NCBI RefSeq assembly: GCF_026420845.1
Contig: NZ_JAOWCB010000012.1
Location: 1-64,000, forward strand
DNA: 64,000 nucleotides
Origin: Streptomyces sp. PR69
Lineage (GTDB): Bacteria; Actinomycetota; Actinomycetes; Streptomycetales; Streptomycetaceae
Reading direction: 5' to 3'
The notes beneath the pieces were generated by a model. That model was not told the DNA's origin and searched no databases. It was given only the letters and a program-made list of their open reading frames with translations. Of the stretch, positions 25,386 to 33,914 are shown one piece after another. The translations under genes and the position numbers were made by a program. Positions within the stretch are counted from its first letter, which is position 1; every line of letters begins with the position of its first letter.

Positions 25386-25406
25386 TTAAGCAACGCTGTT
25401 GCCAAA
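25386..25406. promoter_or_regulatory. Palindromic operator between dehydrogenase and ROK genes
   Basis: gcaacgctgttgc (25390-25402) is a perfect 5+3+5 palindrome, flanked by ttaa and caaa so the site is AT-edged. It lies 10 bp before the dehydrogenase start and 27 bp before the ROK start, the expected place for a ROK repressor site. Confidence 0.6.
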
Positions 25407-25432
25407 GTGCAAGCGGGCCGGACAATGGGCAG

Positions 25433-26689
25433 GTGACGATGTTTCCCCGAGGCACAGGGCGGTCTCCCGCCGGCGCCGGACTGCCCGCCCTGCGCAGCCA
25501 CAACGCCGCGCTCGTCCTCGATCTGCTCCGCACGGCGGGCGAGGACGGCATCAGCAGGCCGGAACTCGCCGAGCGCACCGGGCTCACCCCGCAGGCGGTC
25601 AGCAAGATCACGGCACGGCTGCGGGACGAAGGGCTGGCGGCACAGGCGGGCCGCCGCCCGTCCACCGGAGGCAAGCCCCGCGCCGTGCTCCGGCTGGTCC
25701 CGTCCGCCGGGCACGCCGTCGGGCTGCATCTCGACCGGGACGAGCTGACGGCCGTACTGCTCGACCTCGCCGGTGAGACGGTCGCGTACGAGACGAGGCC
25801 GCTGGATCTCGGCGCGGACCCGGAGGCGGTTGTCGAGACGGTCGTGGACGTGGTCGTCGGGGCGGTTGTCGGTGCGGTCGCGGACTCCGGGGGGCGGTCC
25901 GCGGACGACGGCCGGGTGCTCGGAGCGGGGGTCGCCATGCCGGGCCCGCTCGACCATGCGCACGGTGTGCCCGGCAGGGTCACCGGGTTTCCCCACTGGG
26001 ACGGCTATCCGCTGCGTGACGCCCTCGCCCGCCGCCTCGCCCTGCCCGTCGTCCTCGACAAGGACACCAATGCCGCGGCGCTCGGCCTCGCTCTGCGCGC
26101 ATCCGGCGGGTCAGGCGGACCCGGCGGACCCGGAGGACCCGGCGGACCCGGCGGGTCATTCGCCTACCTGCATCTCGGTACCGGGCTGGGGGCGGGGCTT
26201 GTCCTCGGCGGGGCGCTGTACCGGGGGGCGCGTACGGGGGCGGGGGAGTTCGGCCACCAGGTCGTCCAGCTGGACGGGCCCCTGTGCGAGTGCGGCAACC
26301 GCGGCTGCATCGAGGCGCTGTGCCTCGCCGCCGCGGCCCGCGGCGACCTGGCGGAGGCGGCGCGGGTCCTCGGCGTCGGGGCCGCGAACCTCGTGGGGCT
26401 TCTCGACGTCGACCGGGTGCTGCTGGGCGGTCGCGTGGTCGCGGGGGCGGAAGAGGTGTTCGTACGGGGGGTGGACGAGGTCCTCGCCGCGTCGCGTACG
26501 GGCGTGGTCGCCGAGGCCGTCCCGGTCGCTGCGGGCGGGGCGCGGCTGGTCGCGGAGGGGGCGGCACAGCTGGTGCTCGCGCCGGTGTTCGGACGGGCGG
26601 AGGCCGTCCCGGCGCACCCGGTCACCGAGGCGGCTCAGGCGGCTCAGGCGGTCCCGGTGACTCCGGCGGTCCCGGTGGCCCGGCGGTAG
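25433..26689 (+). CDS. ROK family transcriptional regulator
   Basis: 418 residues. Winged helix-turn-helix at about 18-75 (ALVLDLLRTAGEDGISRPELAERTGLTPQAVSKITARL), then the ROK sugar-kinase-like domain with GVAMPGPLDH, DKDTNAAALG and the zinc-binding CECGNRGCIEAL. A Gly-Pro repeat (GGPGGPGGPGGPGG, about 224-240) interrupts the domain before YLHLGTGLGAGL, an insertion not expected in the family. The C-terminal tail is Ala/Val/Pro-rich. It probably represses the divergent dehydrogenase operon and itself until a sugar binds. Confidence 0.9.
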   Translation: MTMFPRGTGRSPAGAGLPALRSHNAALVLDLLRTAGEDGISRPELAERTGLTPQAVSKITARLRDEGLAAQAGRRPSTGGKPRAVLRLVPSAGHAVGLHLDRDELTAVLLDLAGETVAYETRPLDLGADPEAVVETVVDVVVGAVVGAVADSGGRSADDGRVLGAGVAMPGPLDHAHGVPGRVTGFPHWDGYPLRDALARRLALPVVLDKDTNAAALGLALRASGGSGGPGGPGGPGGPGGSFAYLHLGTGLGAGLVLGGALYRGARTGAGEFGHQVVQLDGPLCECGNRGCIEALCLAAAARGDLAEAARVLGVGAANLVGLLDVDRVLLGGRVVAGAEEVFVRGVDEVLAASRTGVVAEAVPVAAGGARLVAEGAAQLVLAPVFGRAEAVPAHPVTEAAQAAQAVPVTPAVPVARR

Positions 26690-27069
26690 CACCCCGGCGC
26701 GCCGGGCGTCGCCGGTGCGGCCGGTGTTCCCGCCTGCGCGCCTGCCACGGCCGCCCTGCCGCCTGCCTGCCCGCCGCCTGCCACGGCTGCTCGCGCGCTT
26801 GCCGCCGCGCATCACGGCGTCTCCGGCCGCCGGCCCGGCCGATCGGCGGTCTGAGCACCGGGATCGCGGGGGCGGTGTCCCGATGATGGCCGAACGGCGC
26901 TCGGACTGCGGCCGCACCTAGGCTGATGGGGCTAAGCCGCACGGCAGTTGGGTCGTCCTGTGCCGTGATGCGCGAGTCGCGCCGCCCGCGGGGCAGACAG
27001 TCCATGGGCGGCCGGCGCGCTTCCGCCGCACCGCCGTCCGCGAGCAGCACGCGACAGCAAAGGCACCCC
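26690..27069. other. Intergenic stretch without a supported gene
   Basis: 380 bp of very GC-rich sequence with direct cctgcc/gccgcc repeats at 26740-26800. No reading frame resembles a protein. TAGGCT at 26919-26924 could be a -10 element for the downstream surface-protein gene. Confidence 0.45.
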
Positions 27070-28056
27070 ATGCGACTGCGCAACGCCGTCACCGTCACCC
27101 TCACCGTGACCGCGGCCGCGGTCGCACCCGTGGCGGTCCCCGCGCCCCTGGCCGCGGCGGCGCTGGCCCGCGGCCCGGCCGACATCCGGGCGGCAGGACC
27201 GCCGGGCCCTGCCGCGGTCCTCGTCCCCGGGGCCGTACCGGCGTCCGTCCCGGGGCACGCCCCGAAGCCCGCCCCGGCGGCGGTCCCCGGGCCCGTCCCG
27301 CAGGTCGTCCCCGCCCCCTCACCGGCGCGCGCGCCCGTACCCGTGCCCGCCCCGGTGCTCGACCCGGCCTCGCCGGAGGGCGGAGGGCCCGACCGCCGTG
27401 GGTCCGCCGGCCGGCAGCCCTCCTGCGGCGACCGGTCCGACCCGGAGTTCCCGATCGAGACCCGTGTCCAGGACGGCCCCGGGGAGTACCGGCCCGGCGG
27501 GGGCTTCCAGGAGTGGTCCCTCGACCTCGGCAACACCACCCGCGAGACCTGCCACAACATCCACCCGGTGGTCGTCTTCACCCCGGACGACCCCGCGGCC
27601 CTCACCGCCGACCGGCTGCGGCTCGAATTCCAGGAATCCGAGGCCGGCCGCTGGCGCCCGGTGGCTCTGGAGAAGACGTCCGAGGACGAGATCGTCGGCG
27701 TCGTCGACGCTCCCGGCTTCCCCGGCTTCGCCGTGCCCGCGCGTGACTCCGTCCCCGTACGCATGCGGCTCGCCTTCGACGCGGAAACGCGCGCTCCCGT
27801 CCGGGTGACGGCCAACGCCGCGGTGGTGCAGCGCAAGGGCGGCGACGGCGACTGGGTGGGGGAGTCGGGCGACTACCGGTTCGCCGTCCTCGACGACGAC
27901 GCGGAGGAGGACGAGCCCGCCGGAGTGCTGAAGGAGCTGGCCGCCACCGGGGCGCAGGCGCTGCCGTGGCTGGGCGCCGGGGCGGCCGCTGTGGCGCTGT
28001 GCGGCGCGGGGCTGCTGCTGGCGGCGCGCAGGACGGGCGGCCGTCGCCGCGGCTGA
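27070..28056 (+). CDS. Sortase-anchored surface protein (LAATG signal)
   Basis: 328 residues. A signal peptide (about 1-32) leads into about 70 residues of Pro/Ala/Val spacer (VPGAVPASVPGHAPKPAPAAVPGPVP). The domain about 125-280 has two cysteines (SCGDRSD and ETCHNIHP) and beta-rich sequence, and is probably the functional surface module; I do not recognise its family. The C-terminus has the sorting signal LAATG, a hydrophobic helix and a basic tail (RRTGGRRRG). LAxTG is the class E sortase motif, so the enzyme at 20727-21548 is the likely anchor. Confidence 0.82.
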   Translation: MRLRNAVTVTLTVTAAAVAPVAVPAPLAAAALARGPADIRAAGPPGPAAVLVPGAVPASVPGHAPKPAPAAVPGPVPQVVPAPSPARAPVPVPAPVLDPASPEGGGPDRRGSAGRQPSCGDRSDPEFPIETRVQDGPGEYRPGGGFQEWSLDLGNTTRETCHNIHPVVVFTPDDPAALTADRLRLEFQESEAGRWRPVALEKTSEDEIVGVVDAPGFPGFAVPARDSVPVRMRLAFDAETRAPVRVTANAAVVQRKGGDGDWVGESGDYRFAVLDDDAEEDEPAGVLKELAATGAQALPWLGAGAAAVALCGAGLLLAARRTGGRRRG

Positions 28057-28166
28057 CCCGGTTGACCCCGTTGACCCGGTCGCCTCGCTGACGCCGGACT
28101 CCCCGCCCGCCTGCGCTCCGGCGGCGCGGCCTCCTGGACGGCGGTCCCGGCGGCGGCCCCGGCGGC

Positions 28167-28231
28167 GGTCGGTCCAGGCGGTCGGTCCGGGTGGTCGGCC
28201 CCGGCGGCGGTCGGACCAGGTGGTCGGACCA
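28167..28231. promoter_or_regulatory. Tandem palindromic operator array upstream of GntR gene
   Basis: Five related boxes GGTCGGNCC lie between 28167 and 28231; the last two are GGTCGGACC (28209-28217) and TGGTCGGACCA (28221-28231), perfect palindromes about a central G. HutC-subfamily GntR regulators bind inverted repeats of the TGGTC-n-GACCA type, so this is a candidate autoregulatory site 50 bp ahead of the GTG at 28281. Confidence 0.55.
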
Positions 28232-28280
28232 GGCGAGCGACGAGATCACCGACGGCTCCGAGATCTGCGAGCATCTTCCC

Positions 28281-29042
28281 GTGGACTACCCGAACGACCA
28301 GGCCCCCGGCGCCCCCGTCCGGTCCGGCATCCCGGAACACGGGCGCATACCCAAGTACTACGCCGTCAAGGCCCGTATCGCGGCGCTGACGGAGGAGCTG
28401 GGCGAAGGAGGGCCGCTGCCCACCGAGCGCGACCTCGCGCTGCGTTACGAGGTCTCCCGCGAGACCGTGCGCCAGGCGCTGCGCGAGCTGCTGCTGGAGG
28501 GGCGGCTGCGCCGGCAGGGCCGGGGCACCGTCGTCGCCGGGCCCAAGCTGGAGCAGCCGCTGACGCTCGCCAGCTACACCGAGGGCGTCCGCCGTCAGGG
28601 CCGCACCCCCGGCCGCAATCTGATCACCCTGGACCGTTTCCCCTGTCCGGCCGGGCTCGCCGCGGAGGTCGGCGTCGAGCGTGGCGAGCCGGTCTGGCAT
28701 CTGGAGCGGGTGCTGCTCGCCGACGATGAGCGGGTCGGCCTGGAGAGCACCTATGTCTCCGTCGTCCGGGCGCCCCGGCTCGACGTGGACTTCGACCCCG
28801 ACTCGTCCTTCTACGCCTACCTCAGGGAGCGGCTCGGCATCGTCTTCGGCGACGCCGACGAACGGATCGAGACGGTGCTCGCCACCCCCCGTGAGGCGCT
28901 GCTCATCGGCACCCCGCCCGCCCTGCCGATGCTGCTGATCCACCGGCTGTCGCGGGACACGGAGGGCCTGCCGCTGGAACGCGTGCGCAGCCTCTACCGC
29001 GGGGACCGCTTCAGCTTCACCACGCACCTGAAGGGGAGCTGA
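28281..29042 (+). CDS. GntR/HutC family regulator of the phosphonate operon
   Basis: 253 residues. Winged-helix DNA-binding domain (about 25-90: LPTERDLALRYEVSRETVRQALRELLLEGRLRRQGRGTVV) followed by a UTRA effector domain (about 100-250: TLASYTEGVRRQGRTPG, HLERVLLADDERVGLESTYVS, HRLSRDTEGLPLERVRSLYRGDRFSF). It precedes phosphonate transport and degradation genes in the same direction and is presumably their repressor, responding to a phosphonate or breakdown product. GTG 28281 is chosen; GTG 28191 would put the operator-like array inside the coding region. Confidence 0.88.
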   Translation: MDYPNDQAPGAPVRSGIPEHGRIPKYYAVKARIAALTEELGEGGPLPTERDLALRYEVSRETVRQALRELLLEGRLRRQGRGTVVAGPKLEQPLTLASYTEGVRRQGRTPGRNLITLDRFPCPAGLAAEVGVERGEPVWHLERVLLADDERVGLESTYVSVVRAPRLDVDFDPDSSFYAYLRERLGIVFGDADERIETVLATPREALLIGTPPALPMLLIHRLSRDTEGLPLERVRSLYRGDRFSFTTHLKGS

Positions 29043-29117
29043 GAGGGACGCTGAGAGGCGGGCCGGCAGGCGCGGACCCCTCCGCCCCGGCTCGCTGGAT
29101 CATCACGAAAAGATAAC

Positions 29118-29129
29118 GGGTCTGGGCCA
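29118..29129 (+). promoter_or_regulatory. Possible GntR operator before the FAD oxidoreductase gene
   Basis: GGGTCTGGGCCA is an imperfect version of the TGGTC-n-GACCA pattern seen upstream of the GntR gene. It lies in the 162-bp gap ahead of the structural genes and could be the operator of the operon proper. Confidence 0.35.
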
Positions 29130-29204
29130 AGATTGAGCTGTCGTTCACCGGGCCGTCGCCGTTCGCCCCCCGCCGGGACACCGCCCCGCAGCACCGTTGC
29201 CGCC

Positions 29205-30326
29205 GTGAGAGTCATCGTCGTAGGAGCCGGCGTGGTGGGAACCCTGCACGCCTGGCACGCAGTGGAACGCGGCCACGAGGTCGTCCAGATCGAGCGCGAG
29301 GAGGAGGCCCGGGGCGCGAGTCTGCGCAACTTCGGGCAGATATGGGTGAGCGGCCGCGCGGGCGGCGAGGAGCTGGCGACCGCGCTGCGCGCCCGCGAGC
29401 TGTGGGAGCGGATCGGCCGGCGCGTCCCCGGACTCGGCTTCCGGCCGTGCGGCTCGCTCACCCCCGTACGCGGCGAGCGCGAACTGGCCGTCGCCGAGGC
29501 CGCCCTCGCCCGCCCGGACGCCGCCGACCGCGGCTACAAGCTGCTCACCGCCGACGAGACGCGCGCCGTCAACCCGGCGCTGCGCGGCGAGTTCACCGCC
29601 GCGCTGCACTGCGAACGCGACGCCGCCGTCGAACCCCGCACCGCCCAGCTCGCCCTGCGCACCGCGCTGCGCGCCTCCGGCCGGTACGCCTTCCTGCCCG
29701 GCCGCGAGGTGCGCGAGGTCGTCGGCCGCGGCGCGGTACGCGACGACCACGGGGACGTCCACCGCGGCGACGCCGTCGTCCTCGCCACCGGCGCCTGGCT
29801 CGGCGGACTGGTCCGCGAACTCGCCCCGGACCTCCCGGTGCGCCGCGTACGCCTCCAGATGGCGCAGACCGCGCCGCTCGGCGAGCAGCTGACCACCTCC
29901 GTCGCCGACGCCGACTCCTTCCGCTACTACCCGGCGTACGCCTCCGAGGCGCTCGACGCTCTCAACGCCGCGCGGCCGCAGGCCCCGACCGCCGCCGCGC
30001 ACCGGATGCAGCTGCTGATGGTGCAGCGCCTCGACGGCGGGCTGACCATCGGCGACACCCATGAGTACGAGCACCCCTTCGCCTTCGACACGCTCGAAGA
30101 CCCCTACGAGCACCTCACGCAGGTCGTCGAGGGGTTCCTCGGCAGACCGCTGCCCGCGATCCGCCGCCGCTGGGCGGGGGTGTACGCGCAGTGCGCCGAC
30201 CCCTCCCGCGTCGTGCACCGCGAACAGGTGCGCGAGGGCGTGTGGCTGGTGACCGGGCCCGGCGGGCGCGGCATGACCTGCGCGCCCGCCATCGCCGAAC
30301 AGACCGGAAGCGAACTGGGCTGGTGA
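29205..30326 (+). CDS. FAD-dependent oxidoreductase of phosphonate clusters (TIGR03364-like)
   Basis: 373 residues of the DAO/glycine-oxidase superfamily. The FAD-binding motif is VIVVGAGVVGTLHAWHAVERG, followed by the ADP-ribose Glu in IERE, RGASLRNFGQIWVSG near the flavin, ATGAWLGGLV, and a C-terminal GPGGRGMT. It precedes a PhnX-like hydrolase and a phosphonate-type ABC transporter. Oxidation of an aminophosphonate to phosphonoacetaldehyde would supply the next enzyme and replace the absent PhnW transaminase; that is inference from context and reports (from memory) of such oxidases. GTG 29205 lies immediately before the Rossmann strand. Confidence 0.85.
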   Translation: MRVIVVGAGVVGTLHAWHAVERGHEVVQIEREEEARGASLRNFGQIWVSGRAGGEELATALRARELWERIGRRVPGLGFRPCGSLTPVRGERELAVAEAALARPDAADRGYKLLTADETRAVNPALRGEFTAALHCERDAAVEPRTAQLALRTALRASGRYAFLPGREVREVVGRGAVRDDHGDVHRGDAVVLATGAWLGGLVRELAPDLPVRRVRLQMAQTAPLGEQLTTSVADADSFRYYPAYASEALDALNAARPQAPTAAAHRMQLLMVQRLDGGLTIGDTHEYEHPFAFDTLEDPYEHLTQVVEGFLGRPLPAIRRRWAGVYAQCADPSRVVHREQVREGVWLVTGPGGRGMTCAPAIAEQTGSELGW

Positions 30327-31090
30327 ACCCGATGAATCCCCTGAACGAGTCCCTGAACGAGTCCCTGAACGAGCCCCTGAACGAGCCCCCGCGCGAGCCC
30401 CTGAACGAGCAGATCAAGCTGGTCGTCCTCGACATGGCCGGGACGACCGTCGCCGACGACGGCCTGGTCGAGCAGGCCTTCACGGCCGCCGCGCAGGCCC
30501 TGGGCGAGGACCCCGCGCCCATGCTCGGCCATGTCCGGGCCACCATGGGCGAATCGAAGATCTCCGCGTTCCGCCACCTTTTCGGCGGGGACGAGACGAA
30601 GGCGAGGGCCGCCAACGCCGCGTTCGAGGACGCGTACGGAACGCTCGTCGCCGACGGGCGGATCGCACAGGTCCCCGGAGCGCGCGCCGCGATCGAGGAA
30701 CTCCGGGGTCAGGGCCGTGCCGTCGTCCTCACCACCGGATTCGCCCGCGTCACCCAGGACGCCATCCTCGACGCCCTCGGCTGGCGCGATCTGGCGGACC
30801 TCACCCTCTGCCCCGCCGACGCGGGCGGCCGCGGCCGCCCCCACCCGGACATGGTGCTCGCCGCCTTCCTGCGCACCCGGGCGGCGGACGGCGTACGGCA
30901 GATCGCGGTGGCCGGCGACACCTCGTACGACATGCTCAGCGGCGTACGGTCCGGGGCGGGGGTCGTGGCGGGCGTCCTCACCGGCGCGCACGACGAGCCG
31001 CGGCTGCGGCAGCACGGGGCCACGCACATCCTGGGTTCGGCAGCCGAACTGCCCGGCCTCCTCGCGGACCTTACGGGGCAGGGGCTGTGA
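30323..31090 (+). CDS. PhnX-like phosphonatase/HAD hydrolase (TIGR03351-like)
   Basis: 255 residues. HAD motif I is VVLDMAGTTV, matching the DxAGT of phosphonoacetaldehyde hydrolase. The cap has MGESK, where the Lys lines up with the Schiff-base Lys of PhnX (MGxxK). Motif II is VVLTTGF, and motif III/IV AGDTSYDMLSGVRSGAG. The likely reaction is cleavage of the C-P bond of phosphonoacetaldehyde. The N-terminus (LNESLNESLNEPLNEP...) is a run of tetrapeptides encoded by 12-bp repeats. GTG 30323 overlaps the preceding stop (GTGA); ATG 30332 is an alternative. Confidence 0.87.
   Translation: MNPMNPLNESLNESLNEPLNEPPREPLNEQIKLVVLDMAGTTVADDGLVEQAFTAAAQALGEDPAPMLGHVRATMGESKISAFRHLFGGDETKARAANAAFEDAYGTLVADGRIAQVPGARAAIEELRGQGRAVVLTTGFARVTQDAILDALGWRDLADLTLCPADAGGRGRPHPDMVLAAFLRTRAADGVRQIAVAGDTSYDMLSGVRSGAGVVAGVLTGAHDEPRLRQHGATHILGSAAELPGLLADLTGQGL
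30341..30412 (+). repeat. 12-bp tandem repeat at the start of the PhnX-like gene
   Basis: Six in-frame units of ctgaacgag(t/c)cc, one degraded, lie directly after the coupled start codon and encode LNES/LNEP. The units are nearly identical, suggesting recent slippage. Confidence 0.9.
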
Positions 31091-32190
31091 CGGCCGCCGA
31101 CGCCGACGGCACGCAGGGAAGCGCGCCGGGCGGCACACCGGGCGGCATACGGTTCGACGGCGTCACCGTCGCCTACGGCCGCAGCGTCGTCCTCGACTCG
31201 TTCGACCTCACCGTCGAGCCGGGCGAGGTGATGGCGCTGCTCGGGCCCTCGGGCTCCGGCAAGACCACCGCGCTGCGGGCCGTCGCCGGATTCGTCCAGC
31301 CCGTCGCCGGGCGGGTGTTCATCGGCGGACGCGATGTCACCGCGCTGCCGCCGCACCGGCGCGGGATCGGGATGGTGGTGCAGCAGTACGCGCTCTTCCC
31401 GCATATGCGCGTCGCCGACAACGTCGCCTTCGGGCTGCGCGCCCGGAAGGCCCCGTGGGCCGGGATACCGGCGCGGGTCGCCGAAGCGCTGGAGATGACC
31501 GGCATGGCTGCCTATGCCCGGCGGTACCCGCGCGAGCTGTCCGGCGGACAGCAGCAGCGCGTCGCCATCGCACGGGCGCTCGCGATCCGGCCGCAGGTGC
31601 TGCTGCTCGACGAGCCGCTGTCCGCGCTGGACGCGCAGCTGCGGTCCGGGATGCTCGGCGAGCTGGCGCGGCTCCACCGGGAACTGCCGGATGTCTCGGT
31701 GCTGTACGTCACCCACGACCAGGTCGAGGCGCTCACCCTCGCCGACCGCATCGCCGTCATGGACCGCGCGCGGCTGCGGGACTGCGGCACGCCGCAGGAG
31801 CTGTACCGGCGGCCGGCGACGGAGTTCACGGCCTCGTTCGTCGGCGGCGCGAATCTGCTGCCGGTTGCGGTGGAGAGGGGCTGCGTCCGGTTCGCGGGCA
31901 CTCCGCTGACCGTCGCGGGCGGGGCGGTCCCGGGCGGGAGCGCGACGCTGTGCGTACGGCCGCACGCCGTACGGCTCGGCGACGGGCCCAACGCACTGCG
32001 GGGCGTCGTGCGCGAGACACAGTGGCGCGGCGCGACACACCGGCTGTCCGTGGACGTCGGCGGCCACCCCGTCGCGGCGGACCTGCCGGACCTGCGGGAC
32101 GCGCCAGGGGCGGGGGACGCCGTGGTCCTGCACTTCGCACCGGAGGACGCGGTGCTGGTGCCGACGGGATCGGGGGCGGGCGATGAGTGA
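31087..32190 (+). CDS. ABC transporter ATP-binding protein, phosphonate-type (PhnT-like)
   Basis: 367 residues. Walker A GPSGSGKTT, signature LSGGQQQR, Walker B VLLLDEP and H-loop TH are complete. The C-terminal about 130 residues form a TOBE-like regulatory domain (SFVGGANLLPV, CVRPHAVRLG). It energises the two permeases that follow. GTG 31087 overlaps the stop of the PhnX-like gene by 4 bp. Sequence alone does not separate 2-aminoethylphosphonate from iron/spermidine-type importers; the neighbours favour phosphonate. Confidence 0.9.
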   Translation: MTAADADGTQGSAPGGTPGGIRFDGVTVAYGRSVVLDSFDLTVEPGEVMALLGPSGSGKTTALRAVAGFVQPVAGRVFIGGRDVTALPPHRRGIGMVVQQYALFPHMRVADNVAFGLRARKAPWAGIPARVAEALEMTGMAAYARRYPRELSGGQQQRVAIARALAIRPQVLLLDEPLSALDAQLRSGMLGELARLHRELPDVSVLYVTHDQVEALTLADRIAVMDRARLRDCGTPQELYRRPATEFTASFVGGANLLPVAVERGCVRFAGTPLTVAGGAVPGGSATLCVRPHAVRLGDGPNALRGVVRETQWRGATHRLSVDVGGHPVAADLPDLRDAPGAGDAVVLHFAPEDAVLVPTGSGAGDE

Positions 32191-33079
32191 CCTGCCGCCG
32201 TCGCCGGCGGCCGGGCCGTCGCGCGCGGCCGGGCCGCCGAGCCCCACGAGGACATCCGGCCGCGGCGGCCCGCGCGCCGAGGGCCTGCCCCGGATTCTCT
32301 GGGCGCTGCCGCCCGTCGCCGTGCTCGGGCTGGTCTTTCTGTATCCCCTCGGGCTGGTCGTCCAGGAGTCCCTCGCACCCGGCGCCTACGGCGAGGTCCT
32401 CGGCTCGAAGGCGTTCCGGGACGCGTTGGGGACCACCGTGTGGCTGGCGGCCGGGGCCACCGCCGGCTGTCTGGTTCTCGGGTTCACGCTCGCGCTGGTC
32501 ATCGCGTTCGCGCCGTTTCCCGGGGCACGGGCCGTCGCGCGGTTCGTCGATGTGTTCCTGTCGTTCCCGTCCTTTCTGATCACGCTCGCGCTGCTGTTCA
32601 TCTACGGAACCGCCGGCATGGCCAACGGCCTGTGGACGGATGTCACCGGCGCGCCCGAGGGGCCGTTCCGGTTCCTCACCACTCCCTGGGGCGTGCTGCT
32701 CGCCGAAGTCACCTACTTCACGCCGTTCGTGATGCGCCCCCTGCTCGCCGCCTTCTCACAGCTGGACACCGCCCAGCTGGAGGCCGCCGCGAGCCTCGGC
32801 GCGCGCCCCGCGCGCATCGTGCGGACCGTGATCCTGCCGGAGGCGCTGCCCGCGCTCGCGGCGGGCGGCAGCCTCGTCCTCGTCATGTGCCTCAACGAGT
32901 TCGGGATCGTCCTGTTCACCGGGGCGAAGGGCGTCACCACGCTCCCGATGCTCGTCTACGGCAAGGCGATCCTCGAATCCGACTACGCGGCCGCGTGCGT
33001 GGTCGCCGTCGTCAATGTCGCGCTCTCCGTGGGCCTGTTCAGTCTCTACCGAATGGTCAGCCGCCGTGTTGGTGCATAG
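32183..33079 (+). CDS. ABC transporter permease, phosphonate-type (PhnU-like)
   Basis: 298 residues with six membrane helices after a Pro/Ser/Arg-rich N-terminus. The cytoplasmic EAA loop is visible (LEAAASLGARPARIVRTVILPEALPAL), which couples to the ATPase. ATG 32183 overlaps the ATPase stop by 8 bp. A single-copy import permease of the binding-protein-dependent type. Confidence 0.9.
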   Translation: MSDLPPSPAAGPSRAAGPPSPTRTSGRGGPRAEGLPRILWALPPVAVLGLVFLYPLGLVVQESLAPGAYGEVLGSKAFRDALGTTVWLAAGATAGCLVLGFTLALVIAFAPFPGARAVARFVDVFLSFPSFLITLALLFIYGTAGMANGLWTDVTGAPEGPFRFLTTPWGVLLAEVTYFTPFVMRPLLAAFSQLDTAQLEAAASLGARPARIVRTVILPEALPALAAGGSLVLVMCLNEFGIVLFTGAKGVTTLPMLVYGKAILESDYAAACVVAVVNVALSVGLFSLYRMVSRRVGA

Positions 33080-33881
33080 CCGCAAGGCGAAGTGGGCCCT
33101 GTGGGCGCTCTTCGGCCTGCTCTTCCTGCCCCTGTTCGCGCTCCCGCTGCTCGTCGTCGCCGCCGCGTCCGCATCCGCCAACTGGTCGGGGGCGCTGCCG
33201 TCCGGGCCGACCGTCGAGCACTACGCGGAGGCCGTGCGCGACGAGTCCCTCGACGCGCTCGTCACCAGCCTCCTCACGGCCGCTGCGGCGAGCCTGCTGG
33301 CGCTCGCCGCCGGCGCCTGGGCGGCGCTGGCCGCGGCCTCGCTGGGCGGGCGCGGCAGGCTCGGCCGCCGCCTCAAAAGGGCCCTGGACGCGCTGTTCAT
33401 ACTGCCTGTCGCCGTCCCCTCCGTGGTCGTCGGGCTCGCCGTCCTCGTCGCCTTCTCCCAGCCGCCGCTGCTGCTCAACGGCACCCGCTGGATCGTGATC
33501 CTCGCGCACGCCGTCCTGGTCACCGCGTTCGCCTACCAGTCGGTGTCGGCCGCCCTCGCACGACTGGACCCGATGTACGAACAGGCCGCGGCCAGCCTGG
33601 GCGGCCGCCCCTGGTACGTCCTGCTGCGGGTGCGGCTGCCGCTGCTGCTGCCCTCGCTCAACGCCGCCGCCGGGCTCTGCTTCGCCCTGTCCATGGGCGA
33701 GTTGAGCGCCACGATGATGCTCTATCCGCCGGACTGGACACCGCTCCCGGTGCTGATCTTCACCGCTGCCGACCGCGGGTCCCTCTTCACCGGCTCCGCC
33801 CTCGCCGTGGTCCTGATGGCCACGACGCTGCTGGTCCTGCTCGCCGTCTCCCGTATCCGCACCAAAGCCGCATACCGCTAG
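33066..33881 (+). CDS. ABC transporter permease, phosphonate-type (PhnV-like)
   Basis: 271 residues, six membrane helices. EAA loop YEQAAASLGGRPWYVLLRVRLPLLLPSL. It forms the heterodimeric channel with the preceding permease. Start is GTG 33066 or GTG 33072, both overlapping the upstream stop (TAG 33077-33079), so translation is coupled. Confidence 0.9.
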   Translation: MLVHSRKAKWALWALFGLLFLPLFALPLLVVAAASASANWSGALPSGPTVEHYAEAVRDESLDALVTSLLTAAAASLLALAAGAWAALAAASLGGRGRLGRRLKRALDALFILPVAVPSVVVGLAVLVAFSQPPLLLNGTRWIVILAHAVLVTAFAYQSVSAALARLDPMYEQAAASLGGRPWYVLLRVRLPLLLPSLNAAAGLCFALSMGELSATMMLYPPDWTPLPVLIFTAADRGSLFTGSALAVVLMATTLLVLLAVSRIRTKAAYR

Positions 33882-33914
33882 CACCGCGCCCGTACCGCTA
33901 GGAGAACCTCAGCC

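Noticed and set aside
30341..30412. CRISPR array
   Set aside because: 12-bp contiguous in-frame units without spacers; a simple tandem repeat. No other repeat-spacer structure was seen in the window.
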